DNA of 64,000 nucleotides. Source: Acidimicrobiaceae bacterium (lineage in GTDB: Bacteria > Actinomycetota > Acidimicrobiia > Acidimicrobiales > RAAP-2). This document shows positions 36,335 to 44,248 of this stretch, piece after piece (the first letter of the stretch is position 1; each line of letters opens with the position of its first letter). Where the stretch lies: NCBI GenBank assembly GCA_947455165.1, contig CANGMP010000001.1, forward strand, positions 1 to 64,000, written 5' to 3'. The position numbers and the translations under genes are program-made. Below the pieces are notes generated by a model. It was given only the letters and a program-made list of their open reading frames with translations, was not told the DNA's origin and did no database searches.

Positions 36335-37309
36335 TTAGAAGCCTTTGGCTCGCAAGACGGCCGTCCAGGTAGGGATAGTGGCCTTGCTGTACTCAATTGT
36401 GGTGTGGTCGACGTCTACGTAAATCAGCGTCGAACCCATTACTGGAGGACATATCTTGTTCTGGCAGAACCAGGTCGACGTGGGAATCAACGTGGCCTTG
36501 GCCGCCGCCGCTTCCGCAACATCTCGCGCCAACTTCTGGGTGTAACCACTGGCCACCGTGTTTGACGAGCAGACCTGAATGGCACTTGAGTGGAGCGCCA
36601 GGCACTTCGGTACGTCAGTCGGAAGAATTGGGCTCGTTCCAATGATGAAACGGCGCACCGCGGGCTGACCGGCAGTCATGGCGTTGAAGGCAGCGGTCAT
36701 GCCGGCGATCCACTGATTCTGAATGGCGGTGGTCTTGGTGACGAATGCGGCACCGCTGACCCCCATGATGGCGTAGGGGTTGAGCTTCTTGACAGCGGCC
36801 GGCAGGTTGGCGTGGAACGTGTTGCATGACACGTAGTTCGACGGGTCGGCAAATGGGCCAGTCTTGGTGGCGGTTACAAACGCCGTGGGGCAGCCGGGGA
36901 AGGTAAAAACGGCCAGCTTGTATCCGAGAGCAGCGAAGGCGCCGTCGAGGGCCGGCATCCAGTTGCCGGCGTTGGAGTCACCCCAAAGGACAACGGTCTT
37001 GGTTGCGGTCTTATTTCCGTAAATACACGGCTGGGGATTGGCAGCCTGCTCCGGGTGGTCATAGGGGTCACAGATTCGCTGGACGTAGCGACCACCAGAA
37101 AGAGCGAAGGGTGTTTGGGTGTGAATGTCGGCCAAGCTCGGCGTGAGGTTGGCCGGAACCTTTTGCAAATTGATCGATGCCAAAATGCGGCTCTCGAGTG
37201 ACGCGGGGGCTGCAACGGCATTGGCACCGGCCGCCAGGGTGAGCACACCGCAGCCGACCACTGCGGCGATCAAGGAGCGGAGGGACTTAGAGATTTTCAT
37301 CGGTTTCAT
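36335..37309 (-). CDS. Secreted SGNH-like protein
   Basis: Exported protein of about 324 residues. The signal peptide covers KSLRSLIAAVVGCGVLTLAAG and ends near AVAAPA. The mature protein resembles the SGNH domain normally fused to acyltransferase-3: block I is VVLWGDSNAGNWMPAL and the C-terminal end has YVDVDHTTIEYS, with the Asp/His pair. Six cysteines (CDPY, CIYG, GCPT, SCNT, CSSN, CQNK/ICPP) suggest disulfides. The start is uncertain between ATG codons at 37309 and 37300. It is convergent with the acyltransferase and divergent from a second SGNH gene. It may transfer or remove acyl groups on envelope glycans. Confidence 0.8.
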   Translation of the reverse strand: MKPMKISKSLRSLIAAVVGCGVLTLAAGANAVAAPASLESRILASINLQKVPANLTPSLADIHTQTPFALSGGRYVQRICDPYDHPEQAANPQPCIYGNKTATKTVVLWGDSNAGNWMPALDGAFAALGYKLAVFTFPGCPTAFVTATKTGPFADPSNYVSCNTFHANLPAAVKKLNPYAIMGVSGAAFVTKTTAIQNQWIAGMTAAFNAMTAGQPAVRRFIIGTSPILPTDVPKCLALHSSAIQVCSSNTVASGYTQKLARDVAEAAAAKATLIPTSTWFCQNKICPPVMGSTLIYVDVDHTTIEYSKATIPTWTAVLRAKGF

Positions 37310-37424
37310 TGCTTTCGATTGGGCCAATGTGTGCAACAGGCCAACATTCTAGAGATGAGAAGCTGCCTCTTTGAGTCAGCAGGGCGACCATCAGTCTCAC
37401 TCAGCTCGTGCTGCGACCGTGCCG

Positions 37425-37430
37425 TACGAT
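37425..37430 (+). promoter_or_regulatory. Leaderless-type -10 box (second SGNH gene)
   Basis: TACGAT, 7 bases before the ATG at 37438, no ribosome binding site. Supports the ATG start over the GTG at 37408. Confidence 0.45.
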
Positions 37431-37437
37431 TGCGTTA

Positions 37438-38442
37438 ATGACCCGTCGTCCTACCGCCCTGTTCGCCCTTGGCACGCTCCTCGTGGCCTGCGCGTTGCCA
37501 ATCAACTCCTCGTGGGCCGTCTCGTCTTCGGATAGACCGAGCCGGGCAGCGTTGGTTGCCATGGTTGCAAAGTCCGTCGGCCTGAGCTCGGTCGGGTCGC
37601 TTCAAGCCACCACGCCACCCCTGATGTCTCTAACGCCCGACGATGCATCGTTGCCGCCGCATCGTGTTGGGTGCTGGAGCAACAGCCTTTCCAACGCCTT
37701 GGCACGCAAGCCTGAAAAGACGTGTGCGTATGGAGATCTCAAGGCCAAGAATGTTCTGCTCCTAACGGGCGACTCAATTGCGGGCATGTGGCTACCCACG
37801 TTTAATGCCATTGGCCAGAGCCATCATTGGAAAGTTGTGTTTCTAGGGATGCGGGGATGCGCGCCGTGGGGCAGCCCGAACGATCCTTCGTTTGTGCTCT
37901 ACGGAACAATCACGACCCAGCAGTGCTCAACCTTTTCTGAGGAAGTGGCTCGCTGGGCCATTGATCACCGGCCGCGGGCGATTTTCTTGGCTGGTCGCGC
38001 CTACCCCAAGGGCAGAAACTTCGACAAGACGCCGGCCCTCGGGCCATTCAAGGTGGCGCTCGGCCAAGCGATGAAGAGACTGCGTCCGAGCGGTGCCTCG
38101 TTATTCATCATGGGGCCAACCCCTCGGTACAGCTACAAGACCGTAGGGCTCGAGCCGAAAGACTGCCTGGCCGGCCTGCGGGGGCTGAAGAGTTGCCAAC
38201 TCGCCCCGAAGGCGCTCATCCCCTCAACCGAGGCGACTGTTGAGCAGTACTACAACGACGCCAATCGCATTCACCTCGTCGACACCAGGCCGTTCTTTTG
38301 CACCAACAAAAAGTGCACCATCGTGGTGGCGGACCACAGTTCGCGACACCTCATCTACTTCGACGGCGTCCACATCAATCGGTACTACGCCGAGTGGATT
38401 TCCAATGCGGTTTGGGAGCTCCTCGCTCCCAACCTGAAGTAG
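37438..38442 (+). CDS. Secreted SGNH-like protein
   Basis: Second exported SGNH-type protein, 334 residues. The signal sequence (RRPTALFALGTLLVACAL, cleavage near SSWAVSS) is followed by the domain: VLLLTGDSIAGMWLPTF (block I) and LIYFDGVHINRYYAEWI (Asp/His block). Cysteines CWSN, TCAYG, GCAPW, QQCST, DCLAG, SCQLA, FFCTNKKC are probably paired. A start at GTG 37408 would lengthen the N-region; 37438 is preferred because of the -10 box spacing. It is related in layout to the gene before it but clearly diverged. Confidence 0.82.
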   Translation: MTRRPTALFALGTLLVACALPINSSWAVSSSDRPSRAALVAMVAKSVGLSSVGSLQATTPPLMSLTPDDASLPPHRVGCWSNSLSNALARKPEKTCAYGDLKAKNVLLLTGDSIAGMWLPTFNAIGQSHHWKVVFLGMRGCAPWGSPNDPSFVLYGTITTQQCSTFSEEVARWAIDHRPRAIFLAGRAYPKGRNFDKTPALGPFKVALGQAMKRLRPSGASLFIMGPTPRYSYKTVGLEPKDCLAGLRGLKSCQLAPKALIPSTEATVEQYYNDANRIHLVDTRPFFCTNKKCTIVVADHSSRHLIYFDGVHINRYYAEWISNAVWELLAPNLK

Positions 38443-38453
38443 TGACACACCTG

Positions 38454-38526
38454 TAGGGCCGGTGGGGATCGAACCCACGACCGAGGGATTATGAGTCCCC
38501 TGCTCTAACCACTGAGCTACAGCCCC
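38454..38526 (-). tRNA. tRNA with CAT anticodon (Met, or Ile2)
   Basis: 73-base cloverleaf without encoded CCA. Acceptor GGGGCTG pairs with CGGCCCT (two G-U pairs), D-arm GCTC/GAGC, anticodon stem GGGGA/TCCCT with loop CTCATAA, T-arm GTGGG/CCCAC with loop TTCGATC. It is not the initiator because position 1 and 72 form G-U rather than a mismatch and the anticodon stem lacks three G-C pairs in the initiator pattern. The AGAGCAGG...CTCATAA...GGTCG context resembles tRNA-Ile2, whose CAT anticodon is modified by TilS, as much as elongator Met. Identity is left open. Confidence 0.9.
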
Positions 38527-38802
38527 TTTGACTTGGTACAAACTACCGCCGGTGACCGCGTCATCCTCGTAGCGGACAAAACCCCACCGTGCCAGGTGAG
38601 TCGCTCATCTTCTAGAGGCTGTCCGTAGCACTCAAGTGACGGCATCGTTTGCCTCGTTGGAGGAGCTTGCGCTGGCGCTTCGTGCAGTTCGCTAGGAGAC
38701 CACGGTTGCGGATGCAACGAGTCAAGAATCCGCCGCTTGCGACCATCCATTCGGTATTTTCGAAGTGGAGTGAGGATGTGAAGAATTTGAGGAAAATGGC
38801 CG

Positions 38803-39110
38803 ATGTCCCAGTGCCCAGAAGACCACAGTTCTAAAAGTGATCAAAACTCCTGCAAGACATGCGGGGAGCAGCTAAAGCCATACGGCACTCCTCGACCGGC
38901 CCAACCAGCCAACGGCTCGTCCCAGTCTTCAAGAACGGTGTGCTGTCTGGCTGCCTAACTGCCTTGTTCATTGTTGGTGCAATTCTCGTTGGGCTGTTCA
39001 TAGACGGCTACCACATGTTTCGAGTGCAGAAAGGCGTAACAAACGCACCGAGAACTCCCCTTGGAATTCGAAACGCGCAGCGTGGGCTGGTGCAGCCCGT
39101 TGTACATTGA
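38803..39110 (+). pseudogene. Zinc-ribbon / single-TM small protein, frameshifted
   Basis: A short frame starts at the ATG at 38803 (GAGG ten bases upstream) and reads MSQCPEDHSSKSDQNSCKTC followed by GEQLKPYG, a zinc-ribbon with CPxxH and CxxCG. It stops at 38958. In another frame, overlapping from about 38925, comes a strong membrane helix (LTALFIVGAILVGLFIDG) ending at 39110. Zinc-ribbon plus Pro/Ser linker plus one helix is a common actinobacterial small membrane protein layout, so I read this as one gene with a frameshift near 38925-38950, or a sequence error. The 276 bases upstream, back to the tRNA, show no credible gene. Confidence 0.5.
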
Positions 39111-39116
39111 CGTCTT

Positions 39117-40031
39117 GTGGAAAGCCAACAGCGTCGTCGAACCAGTGGCGTCATACTCGCACTCACCACACTCGTCGCCGCAGCAACGTTGAGTGGTTGT
39201 GGAGCTCGTCAATCGATACCGCAGCAGAGCGGTTACGGCCTCCAGGGCGCACCGACACCGGCGCAGCAGCGAGCGACGTTGACTTCCTCGCACGCCTACC
39301 GAGCACTCATCGTGCAGTCCAGTCAGCATTTTGCGTCAGCGGCGACGGCGCTACGAGACGCTGTGCTCCGCAACGATCTCCCAGAGGCCCGGCGCCAATG
39401 GGCCATTGCGCAATATAACTTCGACCTCGTTCGCTCCCAGCTCACCGATCGGTCGACGACCGAACTCTCGATGGCAGGTCGACTCCAAGACCAGCCATTC
39501 TTCATTGGCCGAACTGGACTGCACGCCGTCGAAGCCGACCTCTTCGGCGCCTCCACCACCACGCTTCGTGCCGATGCCGAAACGCTGGTCACCTACGGGA
39601 CGGTCTTGGAGTTTGGACTACTTCGAGCCCAGCGCACGCCGTCCGCAATGTTGCTCACCACCGTTGAAAATCTTGGCTGGACCGTGACCAACGTTCTTGA
39701 CCACCCTCAAGAGCTCTACGCCAGGTGCAACCTGCTCGACGTAGCGGCGTCGATTGACTTAGCAACGTCGGTGCTCAACGCCTCGAAACCAATTGCCGAG
39801 CTGGTCTCGCCGCACGAGTTTGCCACGGCCACGAGGCGTCTCGCCGACCTCCAAGGCACGCTTCGGGCCGCTACCACCACGCAACACGACGGCGTCAACA
39901 GCACGCCGGATACTTCGGTCAGCGCGGCTCAGTGGCGCCTACTCGCAGTTCAGATCAACGCACTCATGACCCCGTTGTCGGCACTCAGCGGCGACCTCGA
40001 CGGCTACGGGACTGGAAGGACGTACGCGTGA
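39117..40031 (+). CDS. efeO: EfeO-type (imelysin/M75) iron-binding lipoprotein
   Basis: Lipoprotein of 304 residues; the lipobox LSGC is at about residues 25-28 after a hydrophobic signal. The mature domain is an all-helical imelysin/EfeO fold: repeated amphipathic helices with YRALIVQSSQHFASAATALRDAV and FFIGRTGLHAVEADLFG (a HxxxE-type motif near residue 135). EfeO binds Fe(II)/Fe(III) or Cu outside the membrane. The next gene is EfeB, joined by a GTGA overlap. TACATT lies 8 bases before the GTG start. No EfeU permease is in the window. Confidence 0.85.
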   Translation: MESQQRRRTSGVILALTTLVAAATLSGCGARQSIPQQSGYGLQGAPTPAQQRATLTSSHAYRALIVQSSQHFASAATALRDAVLRNDLPEARRQWAIAQYNFDLVRSQLTDRSTTELSMAGRLQDQPFFIGRTGLHAVEADLFGASTTTLRADAETLVTYGTVLEFGLLRAQRTPSAMLLTTVENLGWTVTNVLDHPQELYARCNLLDVAASIDLATSVLNASKPIAELVSPHEFATATRRLADLQGTLRAATTTQHDGVNSTPDTSVSAAQWRLLAVQINALMTPLSALSGDLDGYGTGRTYA

Positions 40032-41287
40032 CGAGCTACCCCCCACCCATGGACAGCCCTGCGGGCGACCTCTCACGGCGCGGACTTCTTCGTGGCGTCG
40101 GACTCTTGGCCGCCGGCGTCGCAGCCGGCTCTGTCATTACCCCACATGCCACGTCCTCGACACCGTCTGCCGACCCGCGGGGAACGGTGCCTTTCTTCGG
40201 CGTTAACCAAGCGGGTATCGCCACTCCCCCGCCCGACCATTTCATCCTGGCGGCCTTTGACGTCACCACGAGCGACGCCTCACTTCTTCGCTCGATGCTG
40301 AACGACTGGACCGATGCCGCGCACGCCATGTCCCTCGGACGCACCATCGGCGAAACCAATAATCCCTACCGACCACCAGTGGACTCTGGTGAAGCCGATG
40401 GACTCGGTCCGGCGAATCTCACGTTCACCATCGGCTACGGCCCATCACTCTTTGACGAACGGTTTGGTCTCGCCTCACAGCGCCCACTGTCACTGCAGGA
40501 GCTGCCTCCGTTTGTAGGCGACAACCTCAATCCACTCGAGAGCGACGGGGACGTCGTGATGCAGATCTGCAGTGACGACCCCCAGGTCAACTTTCACGCC
40601 GCGCACACCCTCGCCCGACTGGGCGAAGGTGTCGTGTCCGTGCGGTACATGCACATTGGCTTTGGCCGCACTTCGGCCGTCACGGCCGATCAAGAGACGA
40701 CGCGAAACCTGTTGGGCTTTAAAGACGGCACCAACAATTTGCAAGTCAACCGTGAGGCCAACTTCGACCACCACGTCTGGGTCGCGAACGATCAACCCTC
40801 CTGGATGGCGCACGGGAGCTACTTGGTCTCACGGAAGATCAGAGTCAATCTCGAACTGTGGTCGGCCAACTCTCTCGACACCCAAGAGGCCATCATTGGT
40901 CGAGCCAAGAAATCAGGGGCACCACTCAGCGGCACATTGGAACACGACACGCCGGACCTTAAGGCGCAGGATGCTCGCCGAAACTACGTCATTCCGTCCG
41001 ATGCGCATATACGGGTCGCCGCACCGAGCCAAAACGGCGGCCGCGTGATTCTGCGCCGAGGATTTGGCTTTGTCGACGGCATCGACCAAACCACGGGTCA
41101 GATTGCCTGCGGCCTTCACTTCGTCTGCTTCCAACGCGATCCCCAGGATCAGTTTGTCTCTATCCAGCAGAACCTGGCCGTGAACGACGCGCTGATGCGT
41201 TACATGTCACACGAGGCCAGCGTCGTAGTGGCCTGCCCCGGGGGACTTCACGTCGGTCAGCGATGGGGAAATCAACTCTTCGCGTGA
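40028..41287 (+). CDS. efeB: EfeB-type Dyp peroxidase (deferrochelatase)
   Basis: Heme-containing dye-decolorising peroxidase exported by Tat: the signal is SRRGLLRGVGLLAAGVAAG near residue 17. The mature part (about 380 residues) has the Dyp motif LLGFKDGTNN (near residue 228; distal Asp/catalytic loop) and GGRVILRRGFGF with the conserved Arg. EfeB oxidises Fe(II) or releases iron from heme. The start GTG at 40028 overlaps the efeO stop (GTGA), preferred over a longer frame from 39932. It forms an EfeO-EfeB pair. Confidence 0.93.
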   Translation: MTSYPPPMDSPAGDLSRRGLLRGVGLLAAGVAAGSVITPHATSSTPSADPRGTVPFFGVNQAGIATPPPDHFILAAFDVTTSDASLLRSMLNDWTDAAHAMSLGRTIGETNNPYRPPVDSGEADGLGPANLTFTIGYGPSLFDERFGLASQRPLSLQELPPFVGDNLNPLESDGDVVMQICSDDPQVNFHAAHTLARLGEGVVSVRYMHIGFGRTSAVTADQETTRNLLGFKDGTNNLQVNREANFDHHVWVANDQPSWMAHGSYLVSRKIRVNLELWSANSLDTQEAIIGRAKKSGAPLSGTLEHDTPDLKAQDARRNYVIPSDAHIRVAAPSQNGGRVILRRGFGFVDGIDQTTGQIACGLHFVCFQRDPQDQFVSIQQNLAVNDALMRYMSHEASVVVACPGGLHVGQRWGNQLFA

Positions 41288-41343
41288 GTTACTGCGGTAG
41301 CAAAGGTTTTTTGCTACGTTAGAAAAAAACAAGGGGGGGCTTT

Positions 41344-43047
41344 GTGAAAATAGTGAAACATTTGTGTGCGGGGGCGTTCGCCCTCGCACTTCTCGCGGGA
41401 GGGTTCTCGGTGCTCGATGCGCCGAAGGCCAACGCGGGTAGCACCATCGGTCGGATTCTGACCGTTGGTACGTATAAGGGCATTGCGGGTGAGTACACCT
41501 CGATCCAGACCGCGGTAAATGCCGCTCAGCCGAACGACTGGATTCTGGTGGCGCCCGGCGACTATCGCGAAACGAATGACATGACGCACGTGCCGGCCGA
41601 CGCCGACCTCGAAAAGGGAAACTTCGGCTCCGTCTTAGTCACAAAGAAGAATCTGCACATTCGAGGTCTGGACCGCATCACGACCATCGTCGATGGCACC
41701 AGCTCGGGGGCGCCGTGCAACAACGTTCAGGGCAACCAGAACTTCGGCCCGCTCGACTCGAACAGCCGCAACATCGGTCGTAACGGCATTGTGGTGTACA
41801 AGGCCGACAACGTCGACATCTCCAACCTGACGACCTGCAACTTCCTCAGTGGTACCGGTGACACCGGTAACAACATTTGGTGGAACGGTGGTGCCGGAAC
41901 CGGCAAGAACGGCCTGACGGGCTATTCCGGTAGCTACCTGACGGCGACGAGCACCTACTACTCGGGTAACTCGACGTCCGCCACGTACGGCATCTTCTCG
42001 TCCGACGCCAATGGATCGGCCACCACCGTGTGGGATCACATCTACGCCTCGAACTTCAACGACTCGGGAATGTACGTCGGCGCCTGTCAGCAGAAGTGCT
42101 ACATCACCATCAACCACGCGTGGATGGAGAACAGCGCACTCGGCTACTCCGGCACGAACTCCGGCGGTGCGATTGTCATCAGGAACTCTCGCTTTGACAA
42201 CAACCAGGACGGACTAGACACCAATACTCAGATTGCCGGTGACCCGCCACCACCACAGAACGGGGCATGCCCAACGGGCGCTAAGCCATCGGTCAAGGGT
42301 GCGGCGACGTGCTGGGTCTTGACGAACAACATCTTCGACCACAACAACAATTCCCACGTCCCAAAGGCCGGCAACGCTGGCGTTGGTCCGCTCGGTACGG
42401 GTCTGACGATCTCGGGTGGTCGAAACGACACCATCATGAACAACACGTTCTCGGACAATGGCGCCTGGGGTCTGCTCATCGTGCCGTTCCCCGACAGCGA
42501 CACCCCACCGGTTGGCGTTACCTGCGCCAACTCGGGAGGTAACACGTTCCCGGGACTGGGCTGCGTCTACAACCCACAAGCCATTCACGTGCAGAACAAC
42601 AAGTTCTCCAACAACGGCTTCTACGGGAACGAGTCGAACGGCGACATTGGCGAAATCGTGCTGATGGCCGGCCAAACAATCAGCTGCTACAGCGGTAACA
42701 CCAACCTTGCCGGTGGCGCCGCTCACGCCTACCCAACCAACCTCCAGACGATCAAGCCCACGTGCAGTGGTGCCAAATCAACGGCGTCGGGTGTCTTGGC
42801 GGCCACCAGCCTCAGCAGCCCACTGCTGTCGCAGGTGCTGTGCGACACCGGCTTTGGTGGTTGCGACGGCGTCGGTACCTACCCGAAGAGCAACACGGTC
42901 ATTTTGGGCACTCTGCCCGCCCGTGGTGCAGCTACCGGAATTCCCGGGGAGAAGTACAACTCGATGCCCAACCCGTGCTTGGTCAACGGCGTTAGCGGCA
43001 CCGCGCTGCCCGACAACCGGTGGTGCAAGAAGGGCAAACTTAAGTAA
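41344..43047 (+). CDS. Secreted right-handed parallel beta-helix protein
   Basis: Exported 567-residue protein: a signal peptide (MKIVKHLCAGAFALALLAGG, cleavage near ANAG at 29-32), then a pectate-lyase-like domain that begins with YTSIQTAVNAAQPNDWILVAPGDYRE. Beta-helix rungs are seen as repeated hydrophobic/Asn patterns: NGIVVYKADNVDISNLT, NSGGAIVIRNSRFDNNQDGLD, GLTISGGRNDTIMNNTFSDNGAWGL, HVQNNKFSNNGFYGNE. It may bind or cleave a polysaccharide; no catalytic set was identified. A very G-rich site (G7) precedes the GTG start, with an A7 run and a TACGTT box at 41315-41320 just upstream. A strong terminator follows. Confidence 0.85.
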   Translation: MKIVKHLCAGAFALALLAGGFSVLDAPKANAGSTIGRILTVGTYKGIAGEYTSIQTAVNAAQPNDWILVAPGDYRETNDMTHVPADADLEKGNFGSVLVTKKNLHIRGLDRITTIVDGTSSGAPCNNVQGNQNFGPLDSNSRNIGRNGIVVYKADNVDISNLTTCNFLSGTGDTGNNIWWNGGAGTGKNGLTGYSGSYLTATSTYYSGNSTSATYGIFSSDANGSATTVWDHIYASNFNDSGMYVGACQQKCYITINHAWMENSALGYSGTNSGGAIVIRNSRFDNNQDGLDTNTQIAGDPPPPQNGACPTGAKPSVKGAATCWVLTNNIFDHNNNSHVPKAGNAGVGPLGTGLTISGGRNDTIMNNTFSDNGAWGLLIVPFPDSDTPPVGVTCANSGGNTFPGLGCVYNPQAIHVQNNKFSNNGFYGNESNGDIGEIVLMAGQTISCYSGNTNLAGGAAHAYPTNLQTIKPTCSGAKSTASGVLAATSLSSPLLSQVLCDTGFGGCDGVGTYPKSNTVILGTLPARGAATGIPGEKYNSMPNPCLVNGVSGTALPDNRWCKKGKLK

Positions 43048-43058
43048 GCGCAGCATTC

Positions 43059-43092
43059 AAAAAACCCGGGCGCGTGAGCGCCCGGGTTTTTT
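43059..43092 (+). terminator. Strong rho-independent terminator
   Basis: Perfect 15-bp stem (AAAAAACCCGGGCGC with its complement), GTGA loop and T6 tail, 11 bases after the beta-helix stop. The A-run on the left also makes it usable on the other strand. Confidence 0.95.
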
Positions 43093-43150
43093 GTTGTCCT
43101 GACGCTCTCCCGAACAAAACGACGTCGTGGAGGGAACTAACTTCAGAGCG

Positions 43151-44248
43151 ATGAATGCTCGAGCCGCTCGCACACAAGAAGCGCGAGCCACTCGACGATG
43201 GCCGCTCCGAATAGCCTTTGCCTTCACGCTCGGAGGCCTCGTAACCTCCGGTGTGAGTTTGGCGGGAGCTGGACACTTTTCTCTGGCGACGACCACCACC
43301 TCTGCCGACCACCACGTCGTGACAACTACGAGCTCCACCACCACGCCGGGCGAGCCGACCACGACAGCGGGCGGCACGCCATCGACCACGAAGCCACCCA
43401 CGACATCGACCGTCCCGAGGCCGATCACCAACCCGGCGTACTTCACTCCGCCGGCTCGAGGGTGCAATATGCAAACCGCCTCGTCGGTCGCGACGACGAC
43501 TACATCGACATCGACAACCGAACCAATGCCTTCGAGCACCATTCCCCCAGTGCTCCGCCCGCTGGTCGCCCAGGCTTCGAACCTGGGCCACTGCATCGTG
43601 CTCCAGGTTGGTGACTCGGTGGGTAATAACCTCGGGTACGGCCTCTCGGCGCAAGTTCAGGGCACGCCGGGACTTTCATTAGCCCTGCGAGGAAAGGCAT
43701 CCACGGGCCTCTCAAACTCCTGGTACTACAACTGGCCCAAGGAGTTAACGGCGTATCTACAACAGTTTCATCCCCACCTGGTCATCATCATGCTCGGGGC
43801 CAACGATGAGCAGAGCATGGTAGTTAACGGTCACGCCGAACAGTTCGGATCCGCGGCATGGAAGCGGGCCTACCTCGATCTCGTTATCAAGATGGACCAT
43901 CTCGCCACGAGCGCTGGGGCCCAAGTTCTCTGGGTGGGAATGCCGATCATGGGCCCATCGGGATACAGCGACGGCATGAAGATCCTGAACAACCTCTACG
44001 TCGAAGGGGCTCGCTCAGTTCCGGGGGTCACCTACGTGTCGACGTGGAGTCTCTTTGCGAATGGCGCCGGGGTCTACCGGCCCAATGGCTACGTCAATGG
44101 AAACTATGTCGGGCTTCGCCATCCGGACGGTATCCACTTCAGCAGCCCCGGACAAGCGGTGCTCGGGACGTTTGTCGCCCGTCAACTGGGATCTATCTAC
44201 CACGTACCGATCTTTCCCCACGCGCCGGCGATGATCACCGGCTGGTAG
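43151..44248 (+). CDS. Membrane-anchored or secreted SGNH hydrolase-like protein (DUF459-like)
   Basis: Protein of about 365 residues. It begins with an Arg-rich region and a hydrophobic segment (PLRIAFAFTLGGLVTSG), then a Thr/Ser/Pro-rich linker (about 45-145) comparable to surface-protein stalks, then an SGNH domain with VLQVGDSVGNNLGYG (block I), MLGANDEQ (block III-like Asn) and HPDGIHFSSPGQ (Asp/His). DUF459-type hydrolases act on envelope glycans or their acyl groups. ATG at 43151 is preferred (TAACTT 7 bases upstream, leaderless type) over a GTG at 43127. The stop codon directly abuts that of the convergent acyltransferase. Confidence 0.82.
   Translation: MNARAARTQEARATRRWPLRIAFAFTLGGLVTSGVSLAGAGHFSLATTTTSADHHVVTTTSSTTTPGEPTTTAGGTPSTTKPPTTSTVPRPITNPAYFTPPARGCNMQTASSVATTTTSTSTTEPMPSSTIPPVLRPLVAQASNLGHCIVLQVGDSVGNNLGYGLSAQVQGTPGLSLALRGKASTGLSNSWYYNWPKELTAYLQQFHPHLVIIMLGANDEQSMVVNGHAEQFGSAAWKRAYLDLVIKMDHLATSAGAQVLWVGMPIMGPSGYSDGMKILNNLYVEGARSVPGVTYVSTWSLFANGAGVYRPNGYVNGNYVGLRHPDGIHFSSPGQAVLGTFVARQLGSIYHVPIFPHAPAMITGW

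Noticed and set aside
38517-38750. 77-codon minus-strand frame beside the tRNA
   Set aside because: No recognisable domain, unusual composition and no ribosome binding site; overlaps the tRNA end. A possible integrase remnant was looked for and not found.
38454-39116. Integrative element at the CAT tRNA
   Set aside because: No integrase, direct repeat of the tRNA 3' end or other phage gene was seen within the window.
42214-42726. 170-codon minus-strand frame within the beta-helix gene
   Set aside because: Antisense to a protein with clear signal peptide and beta-helix rungs.
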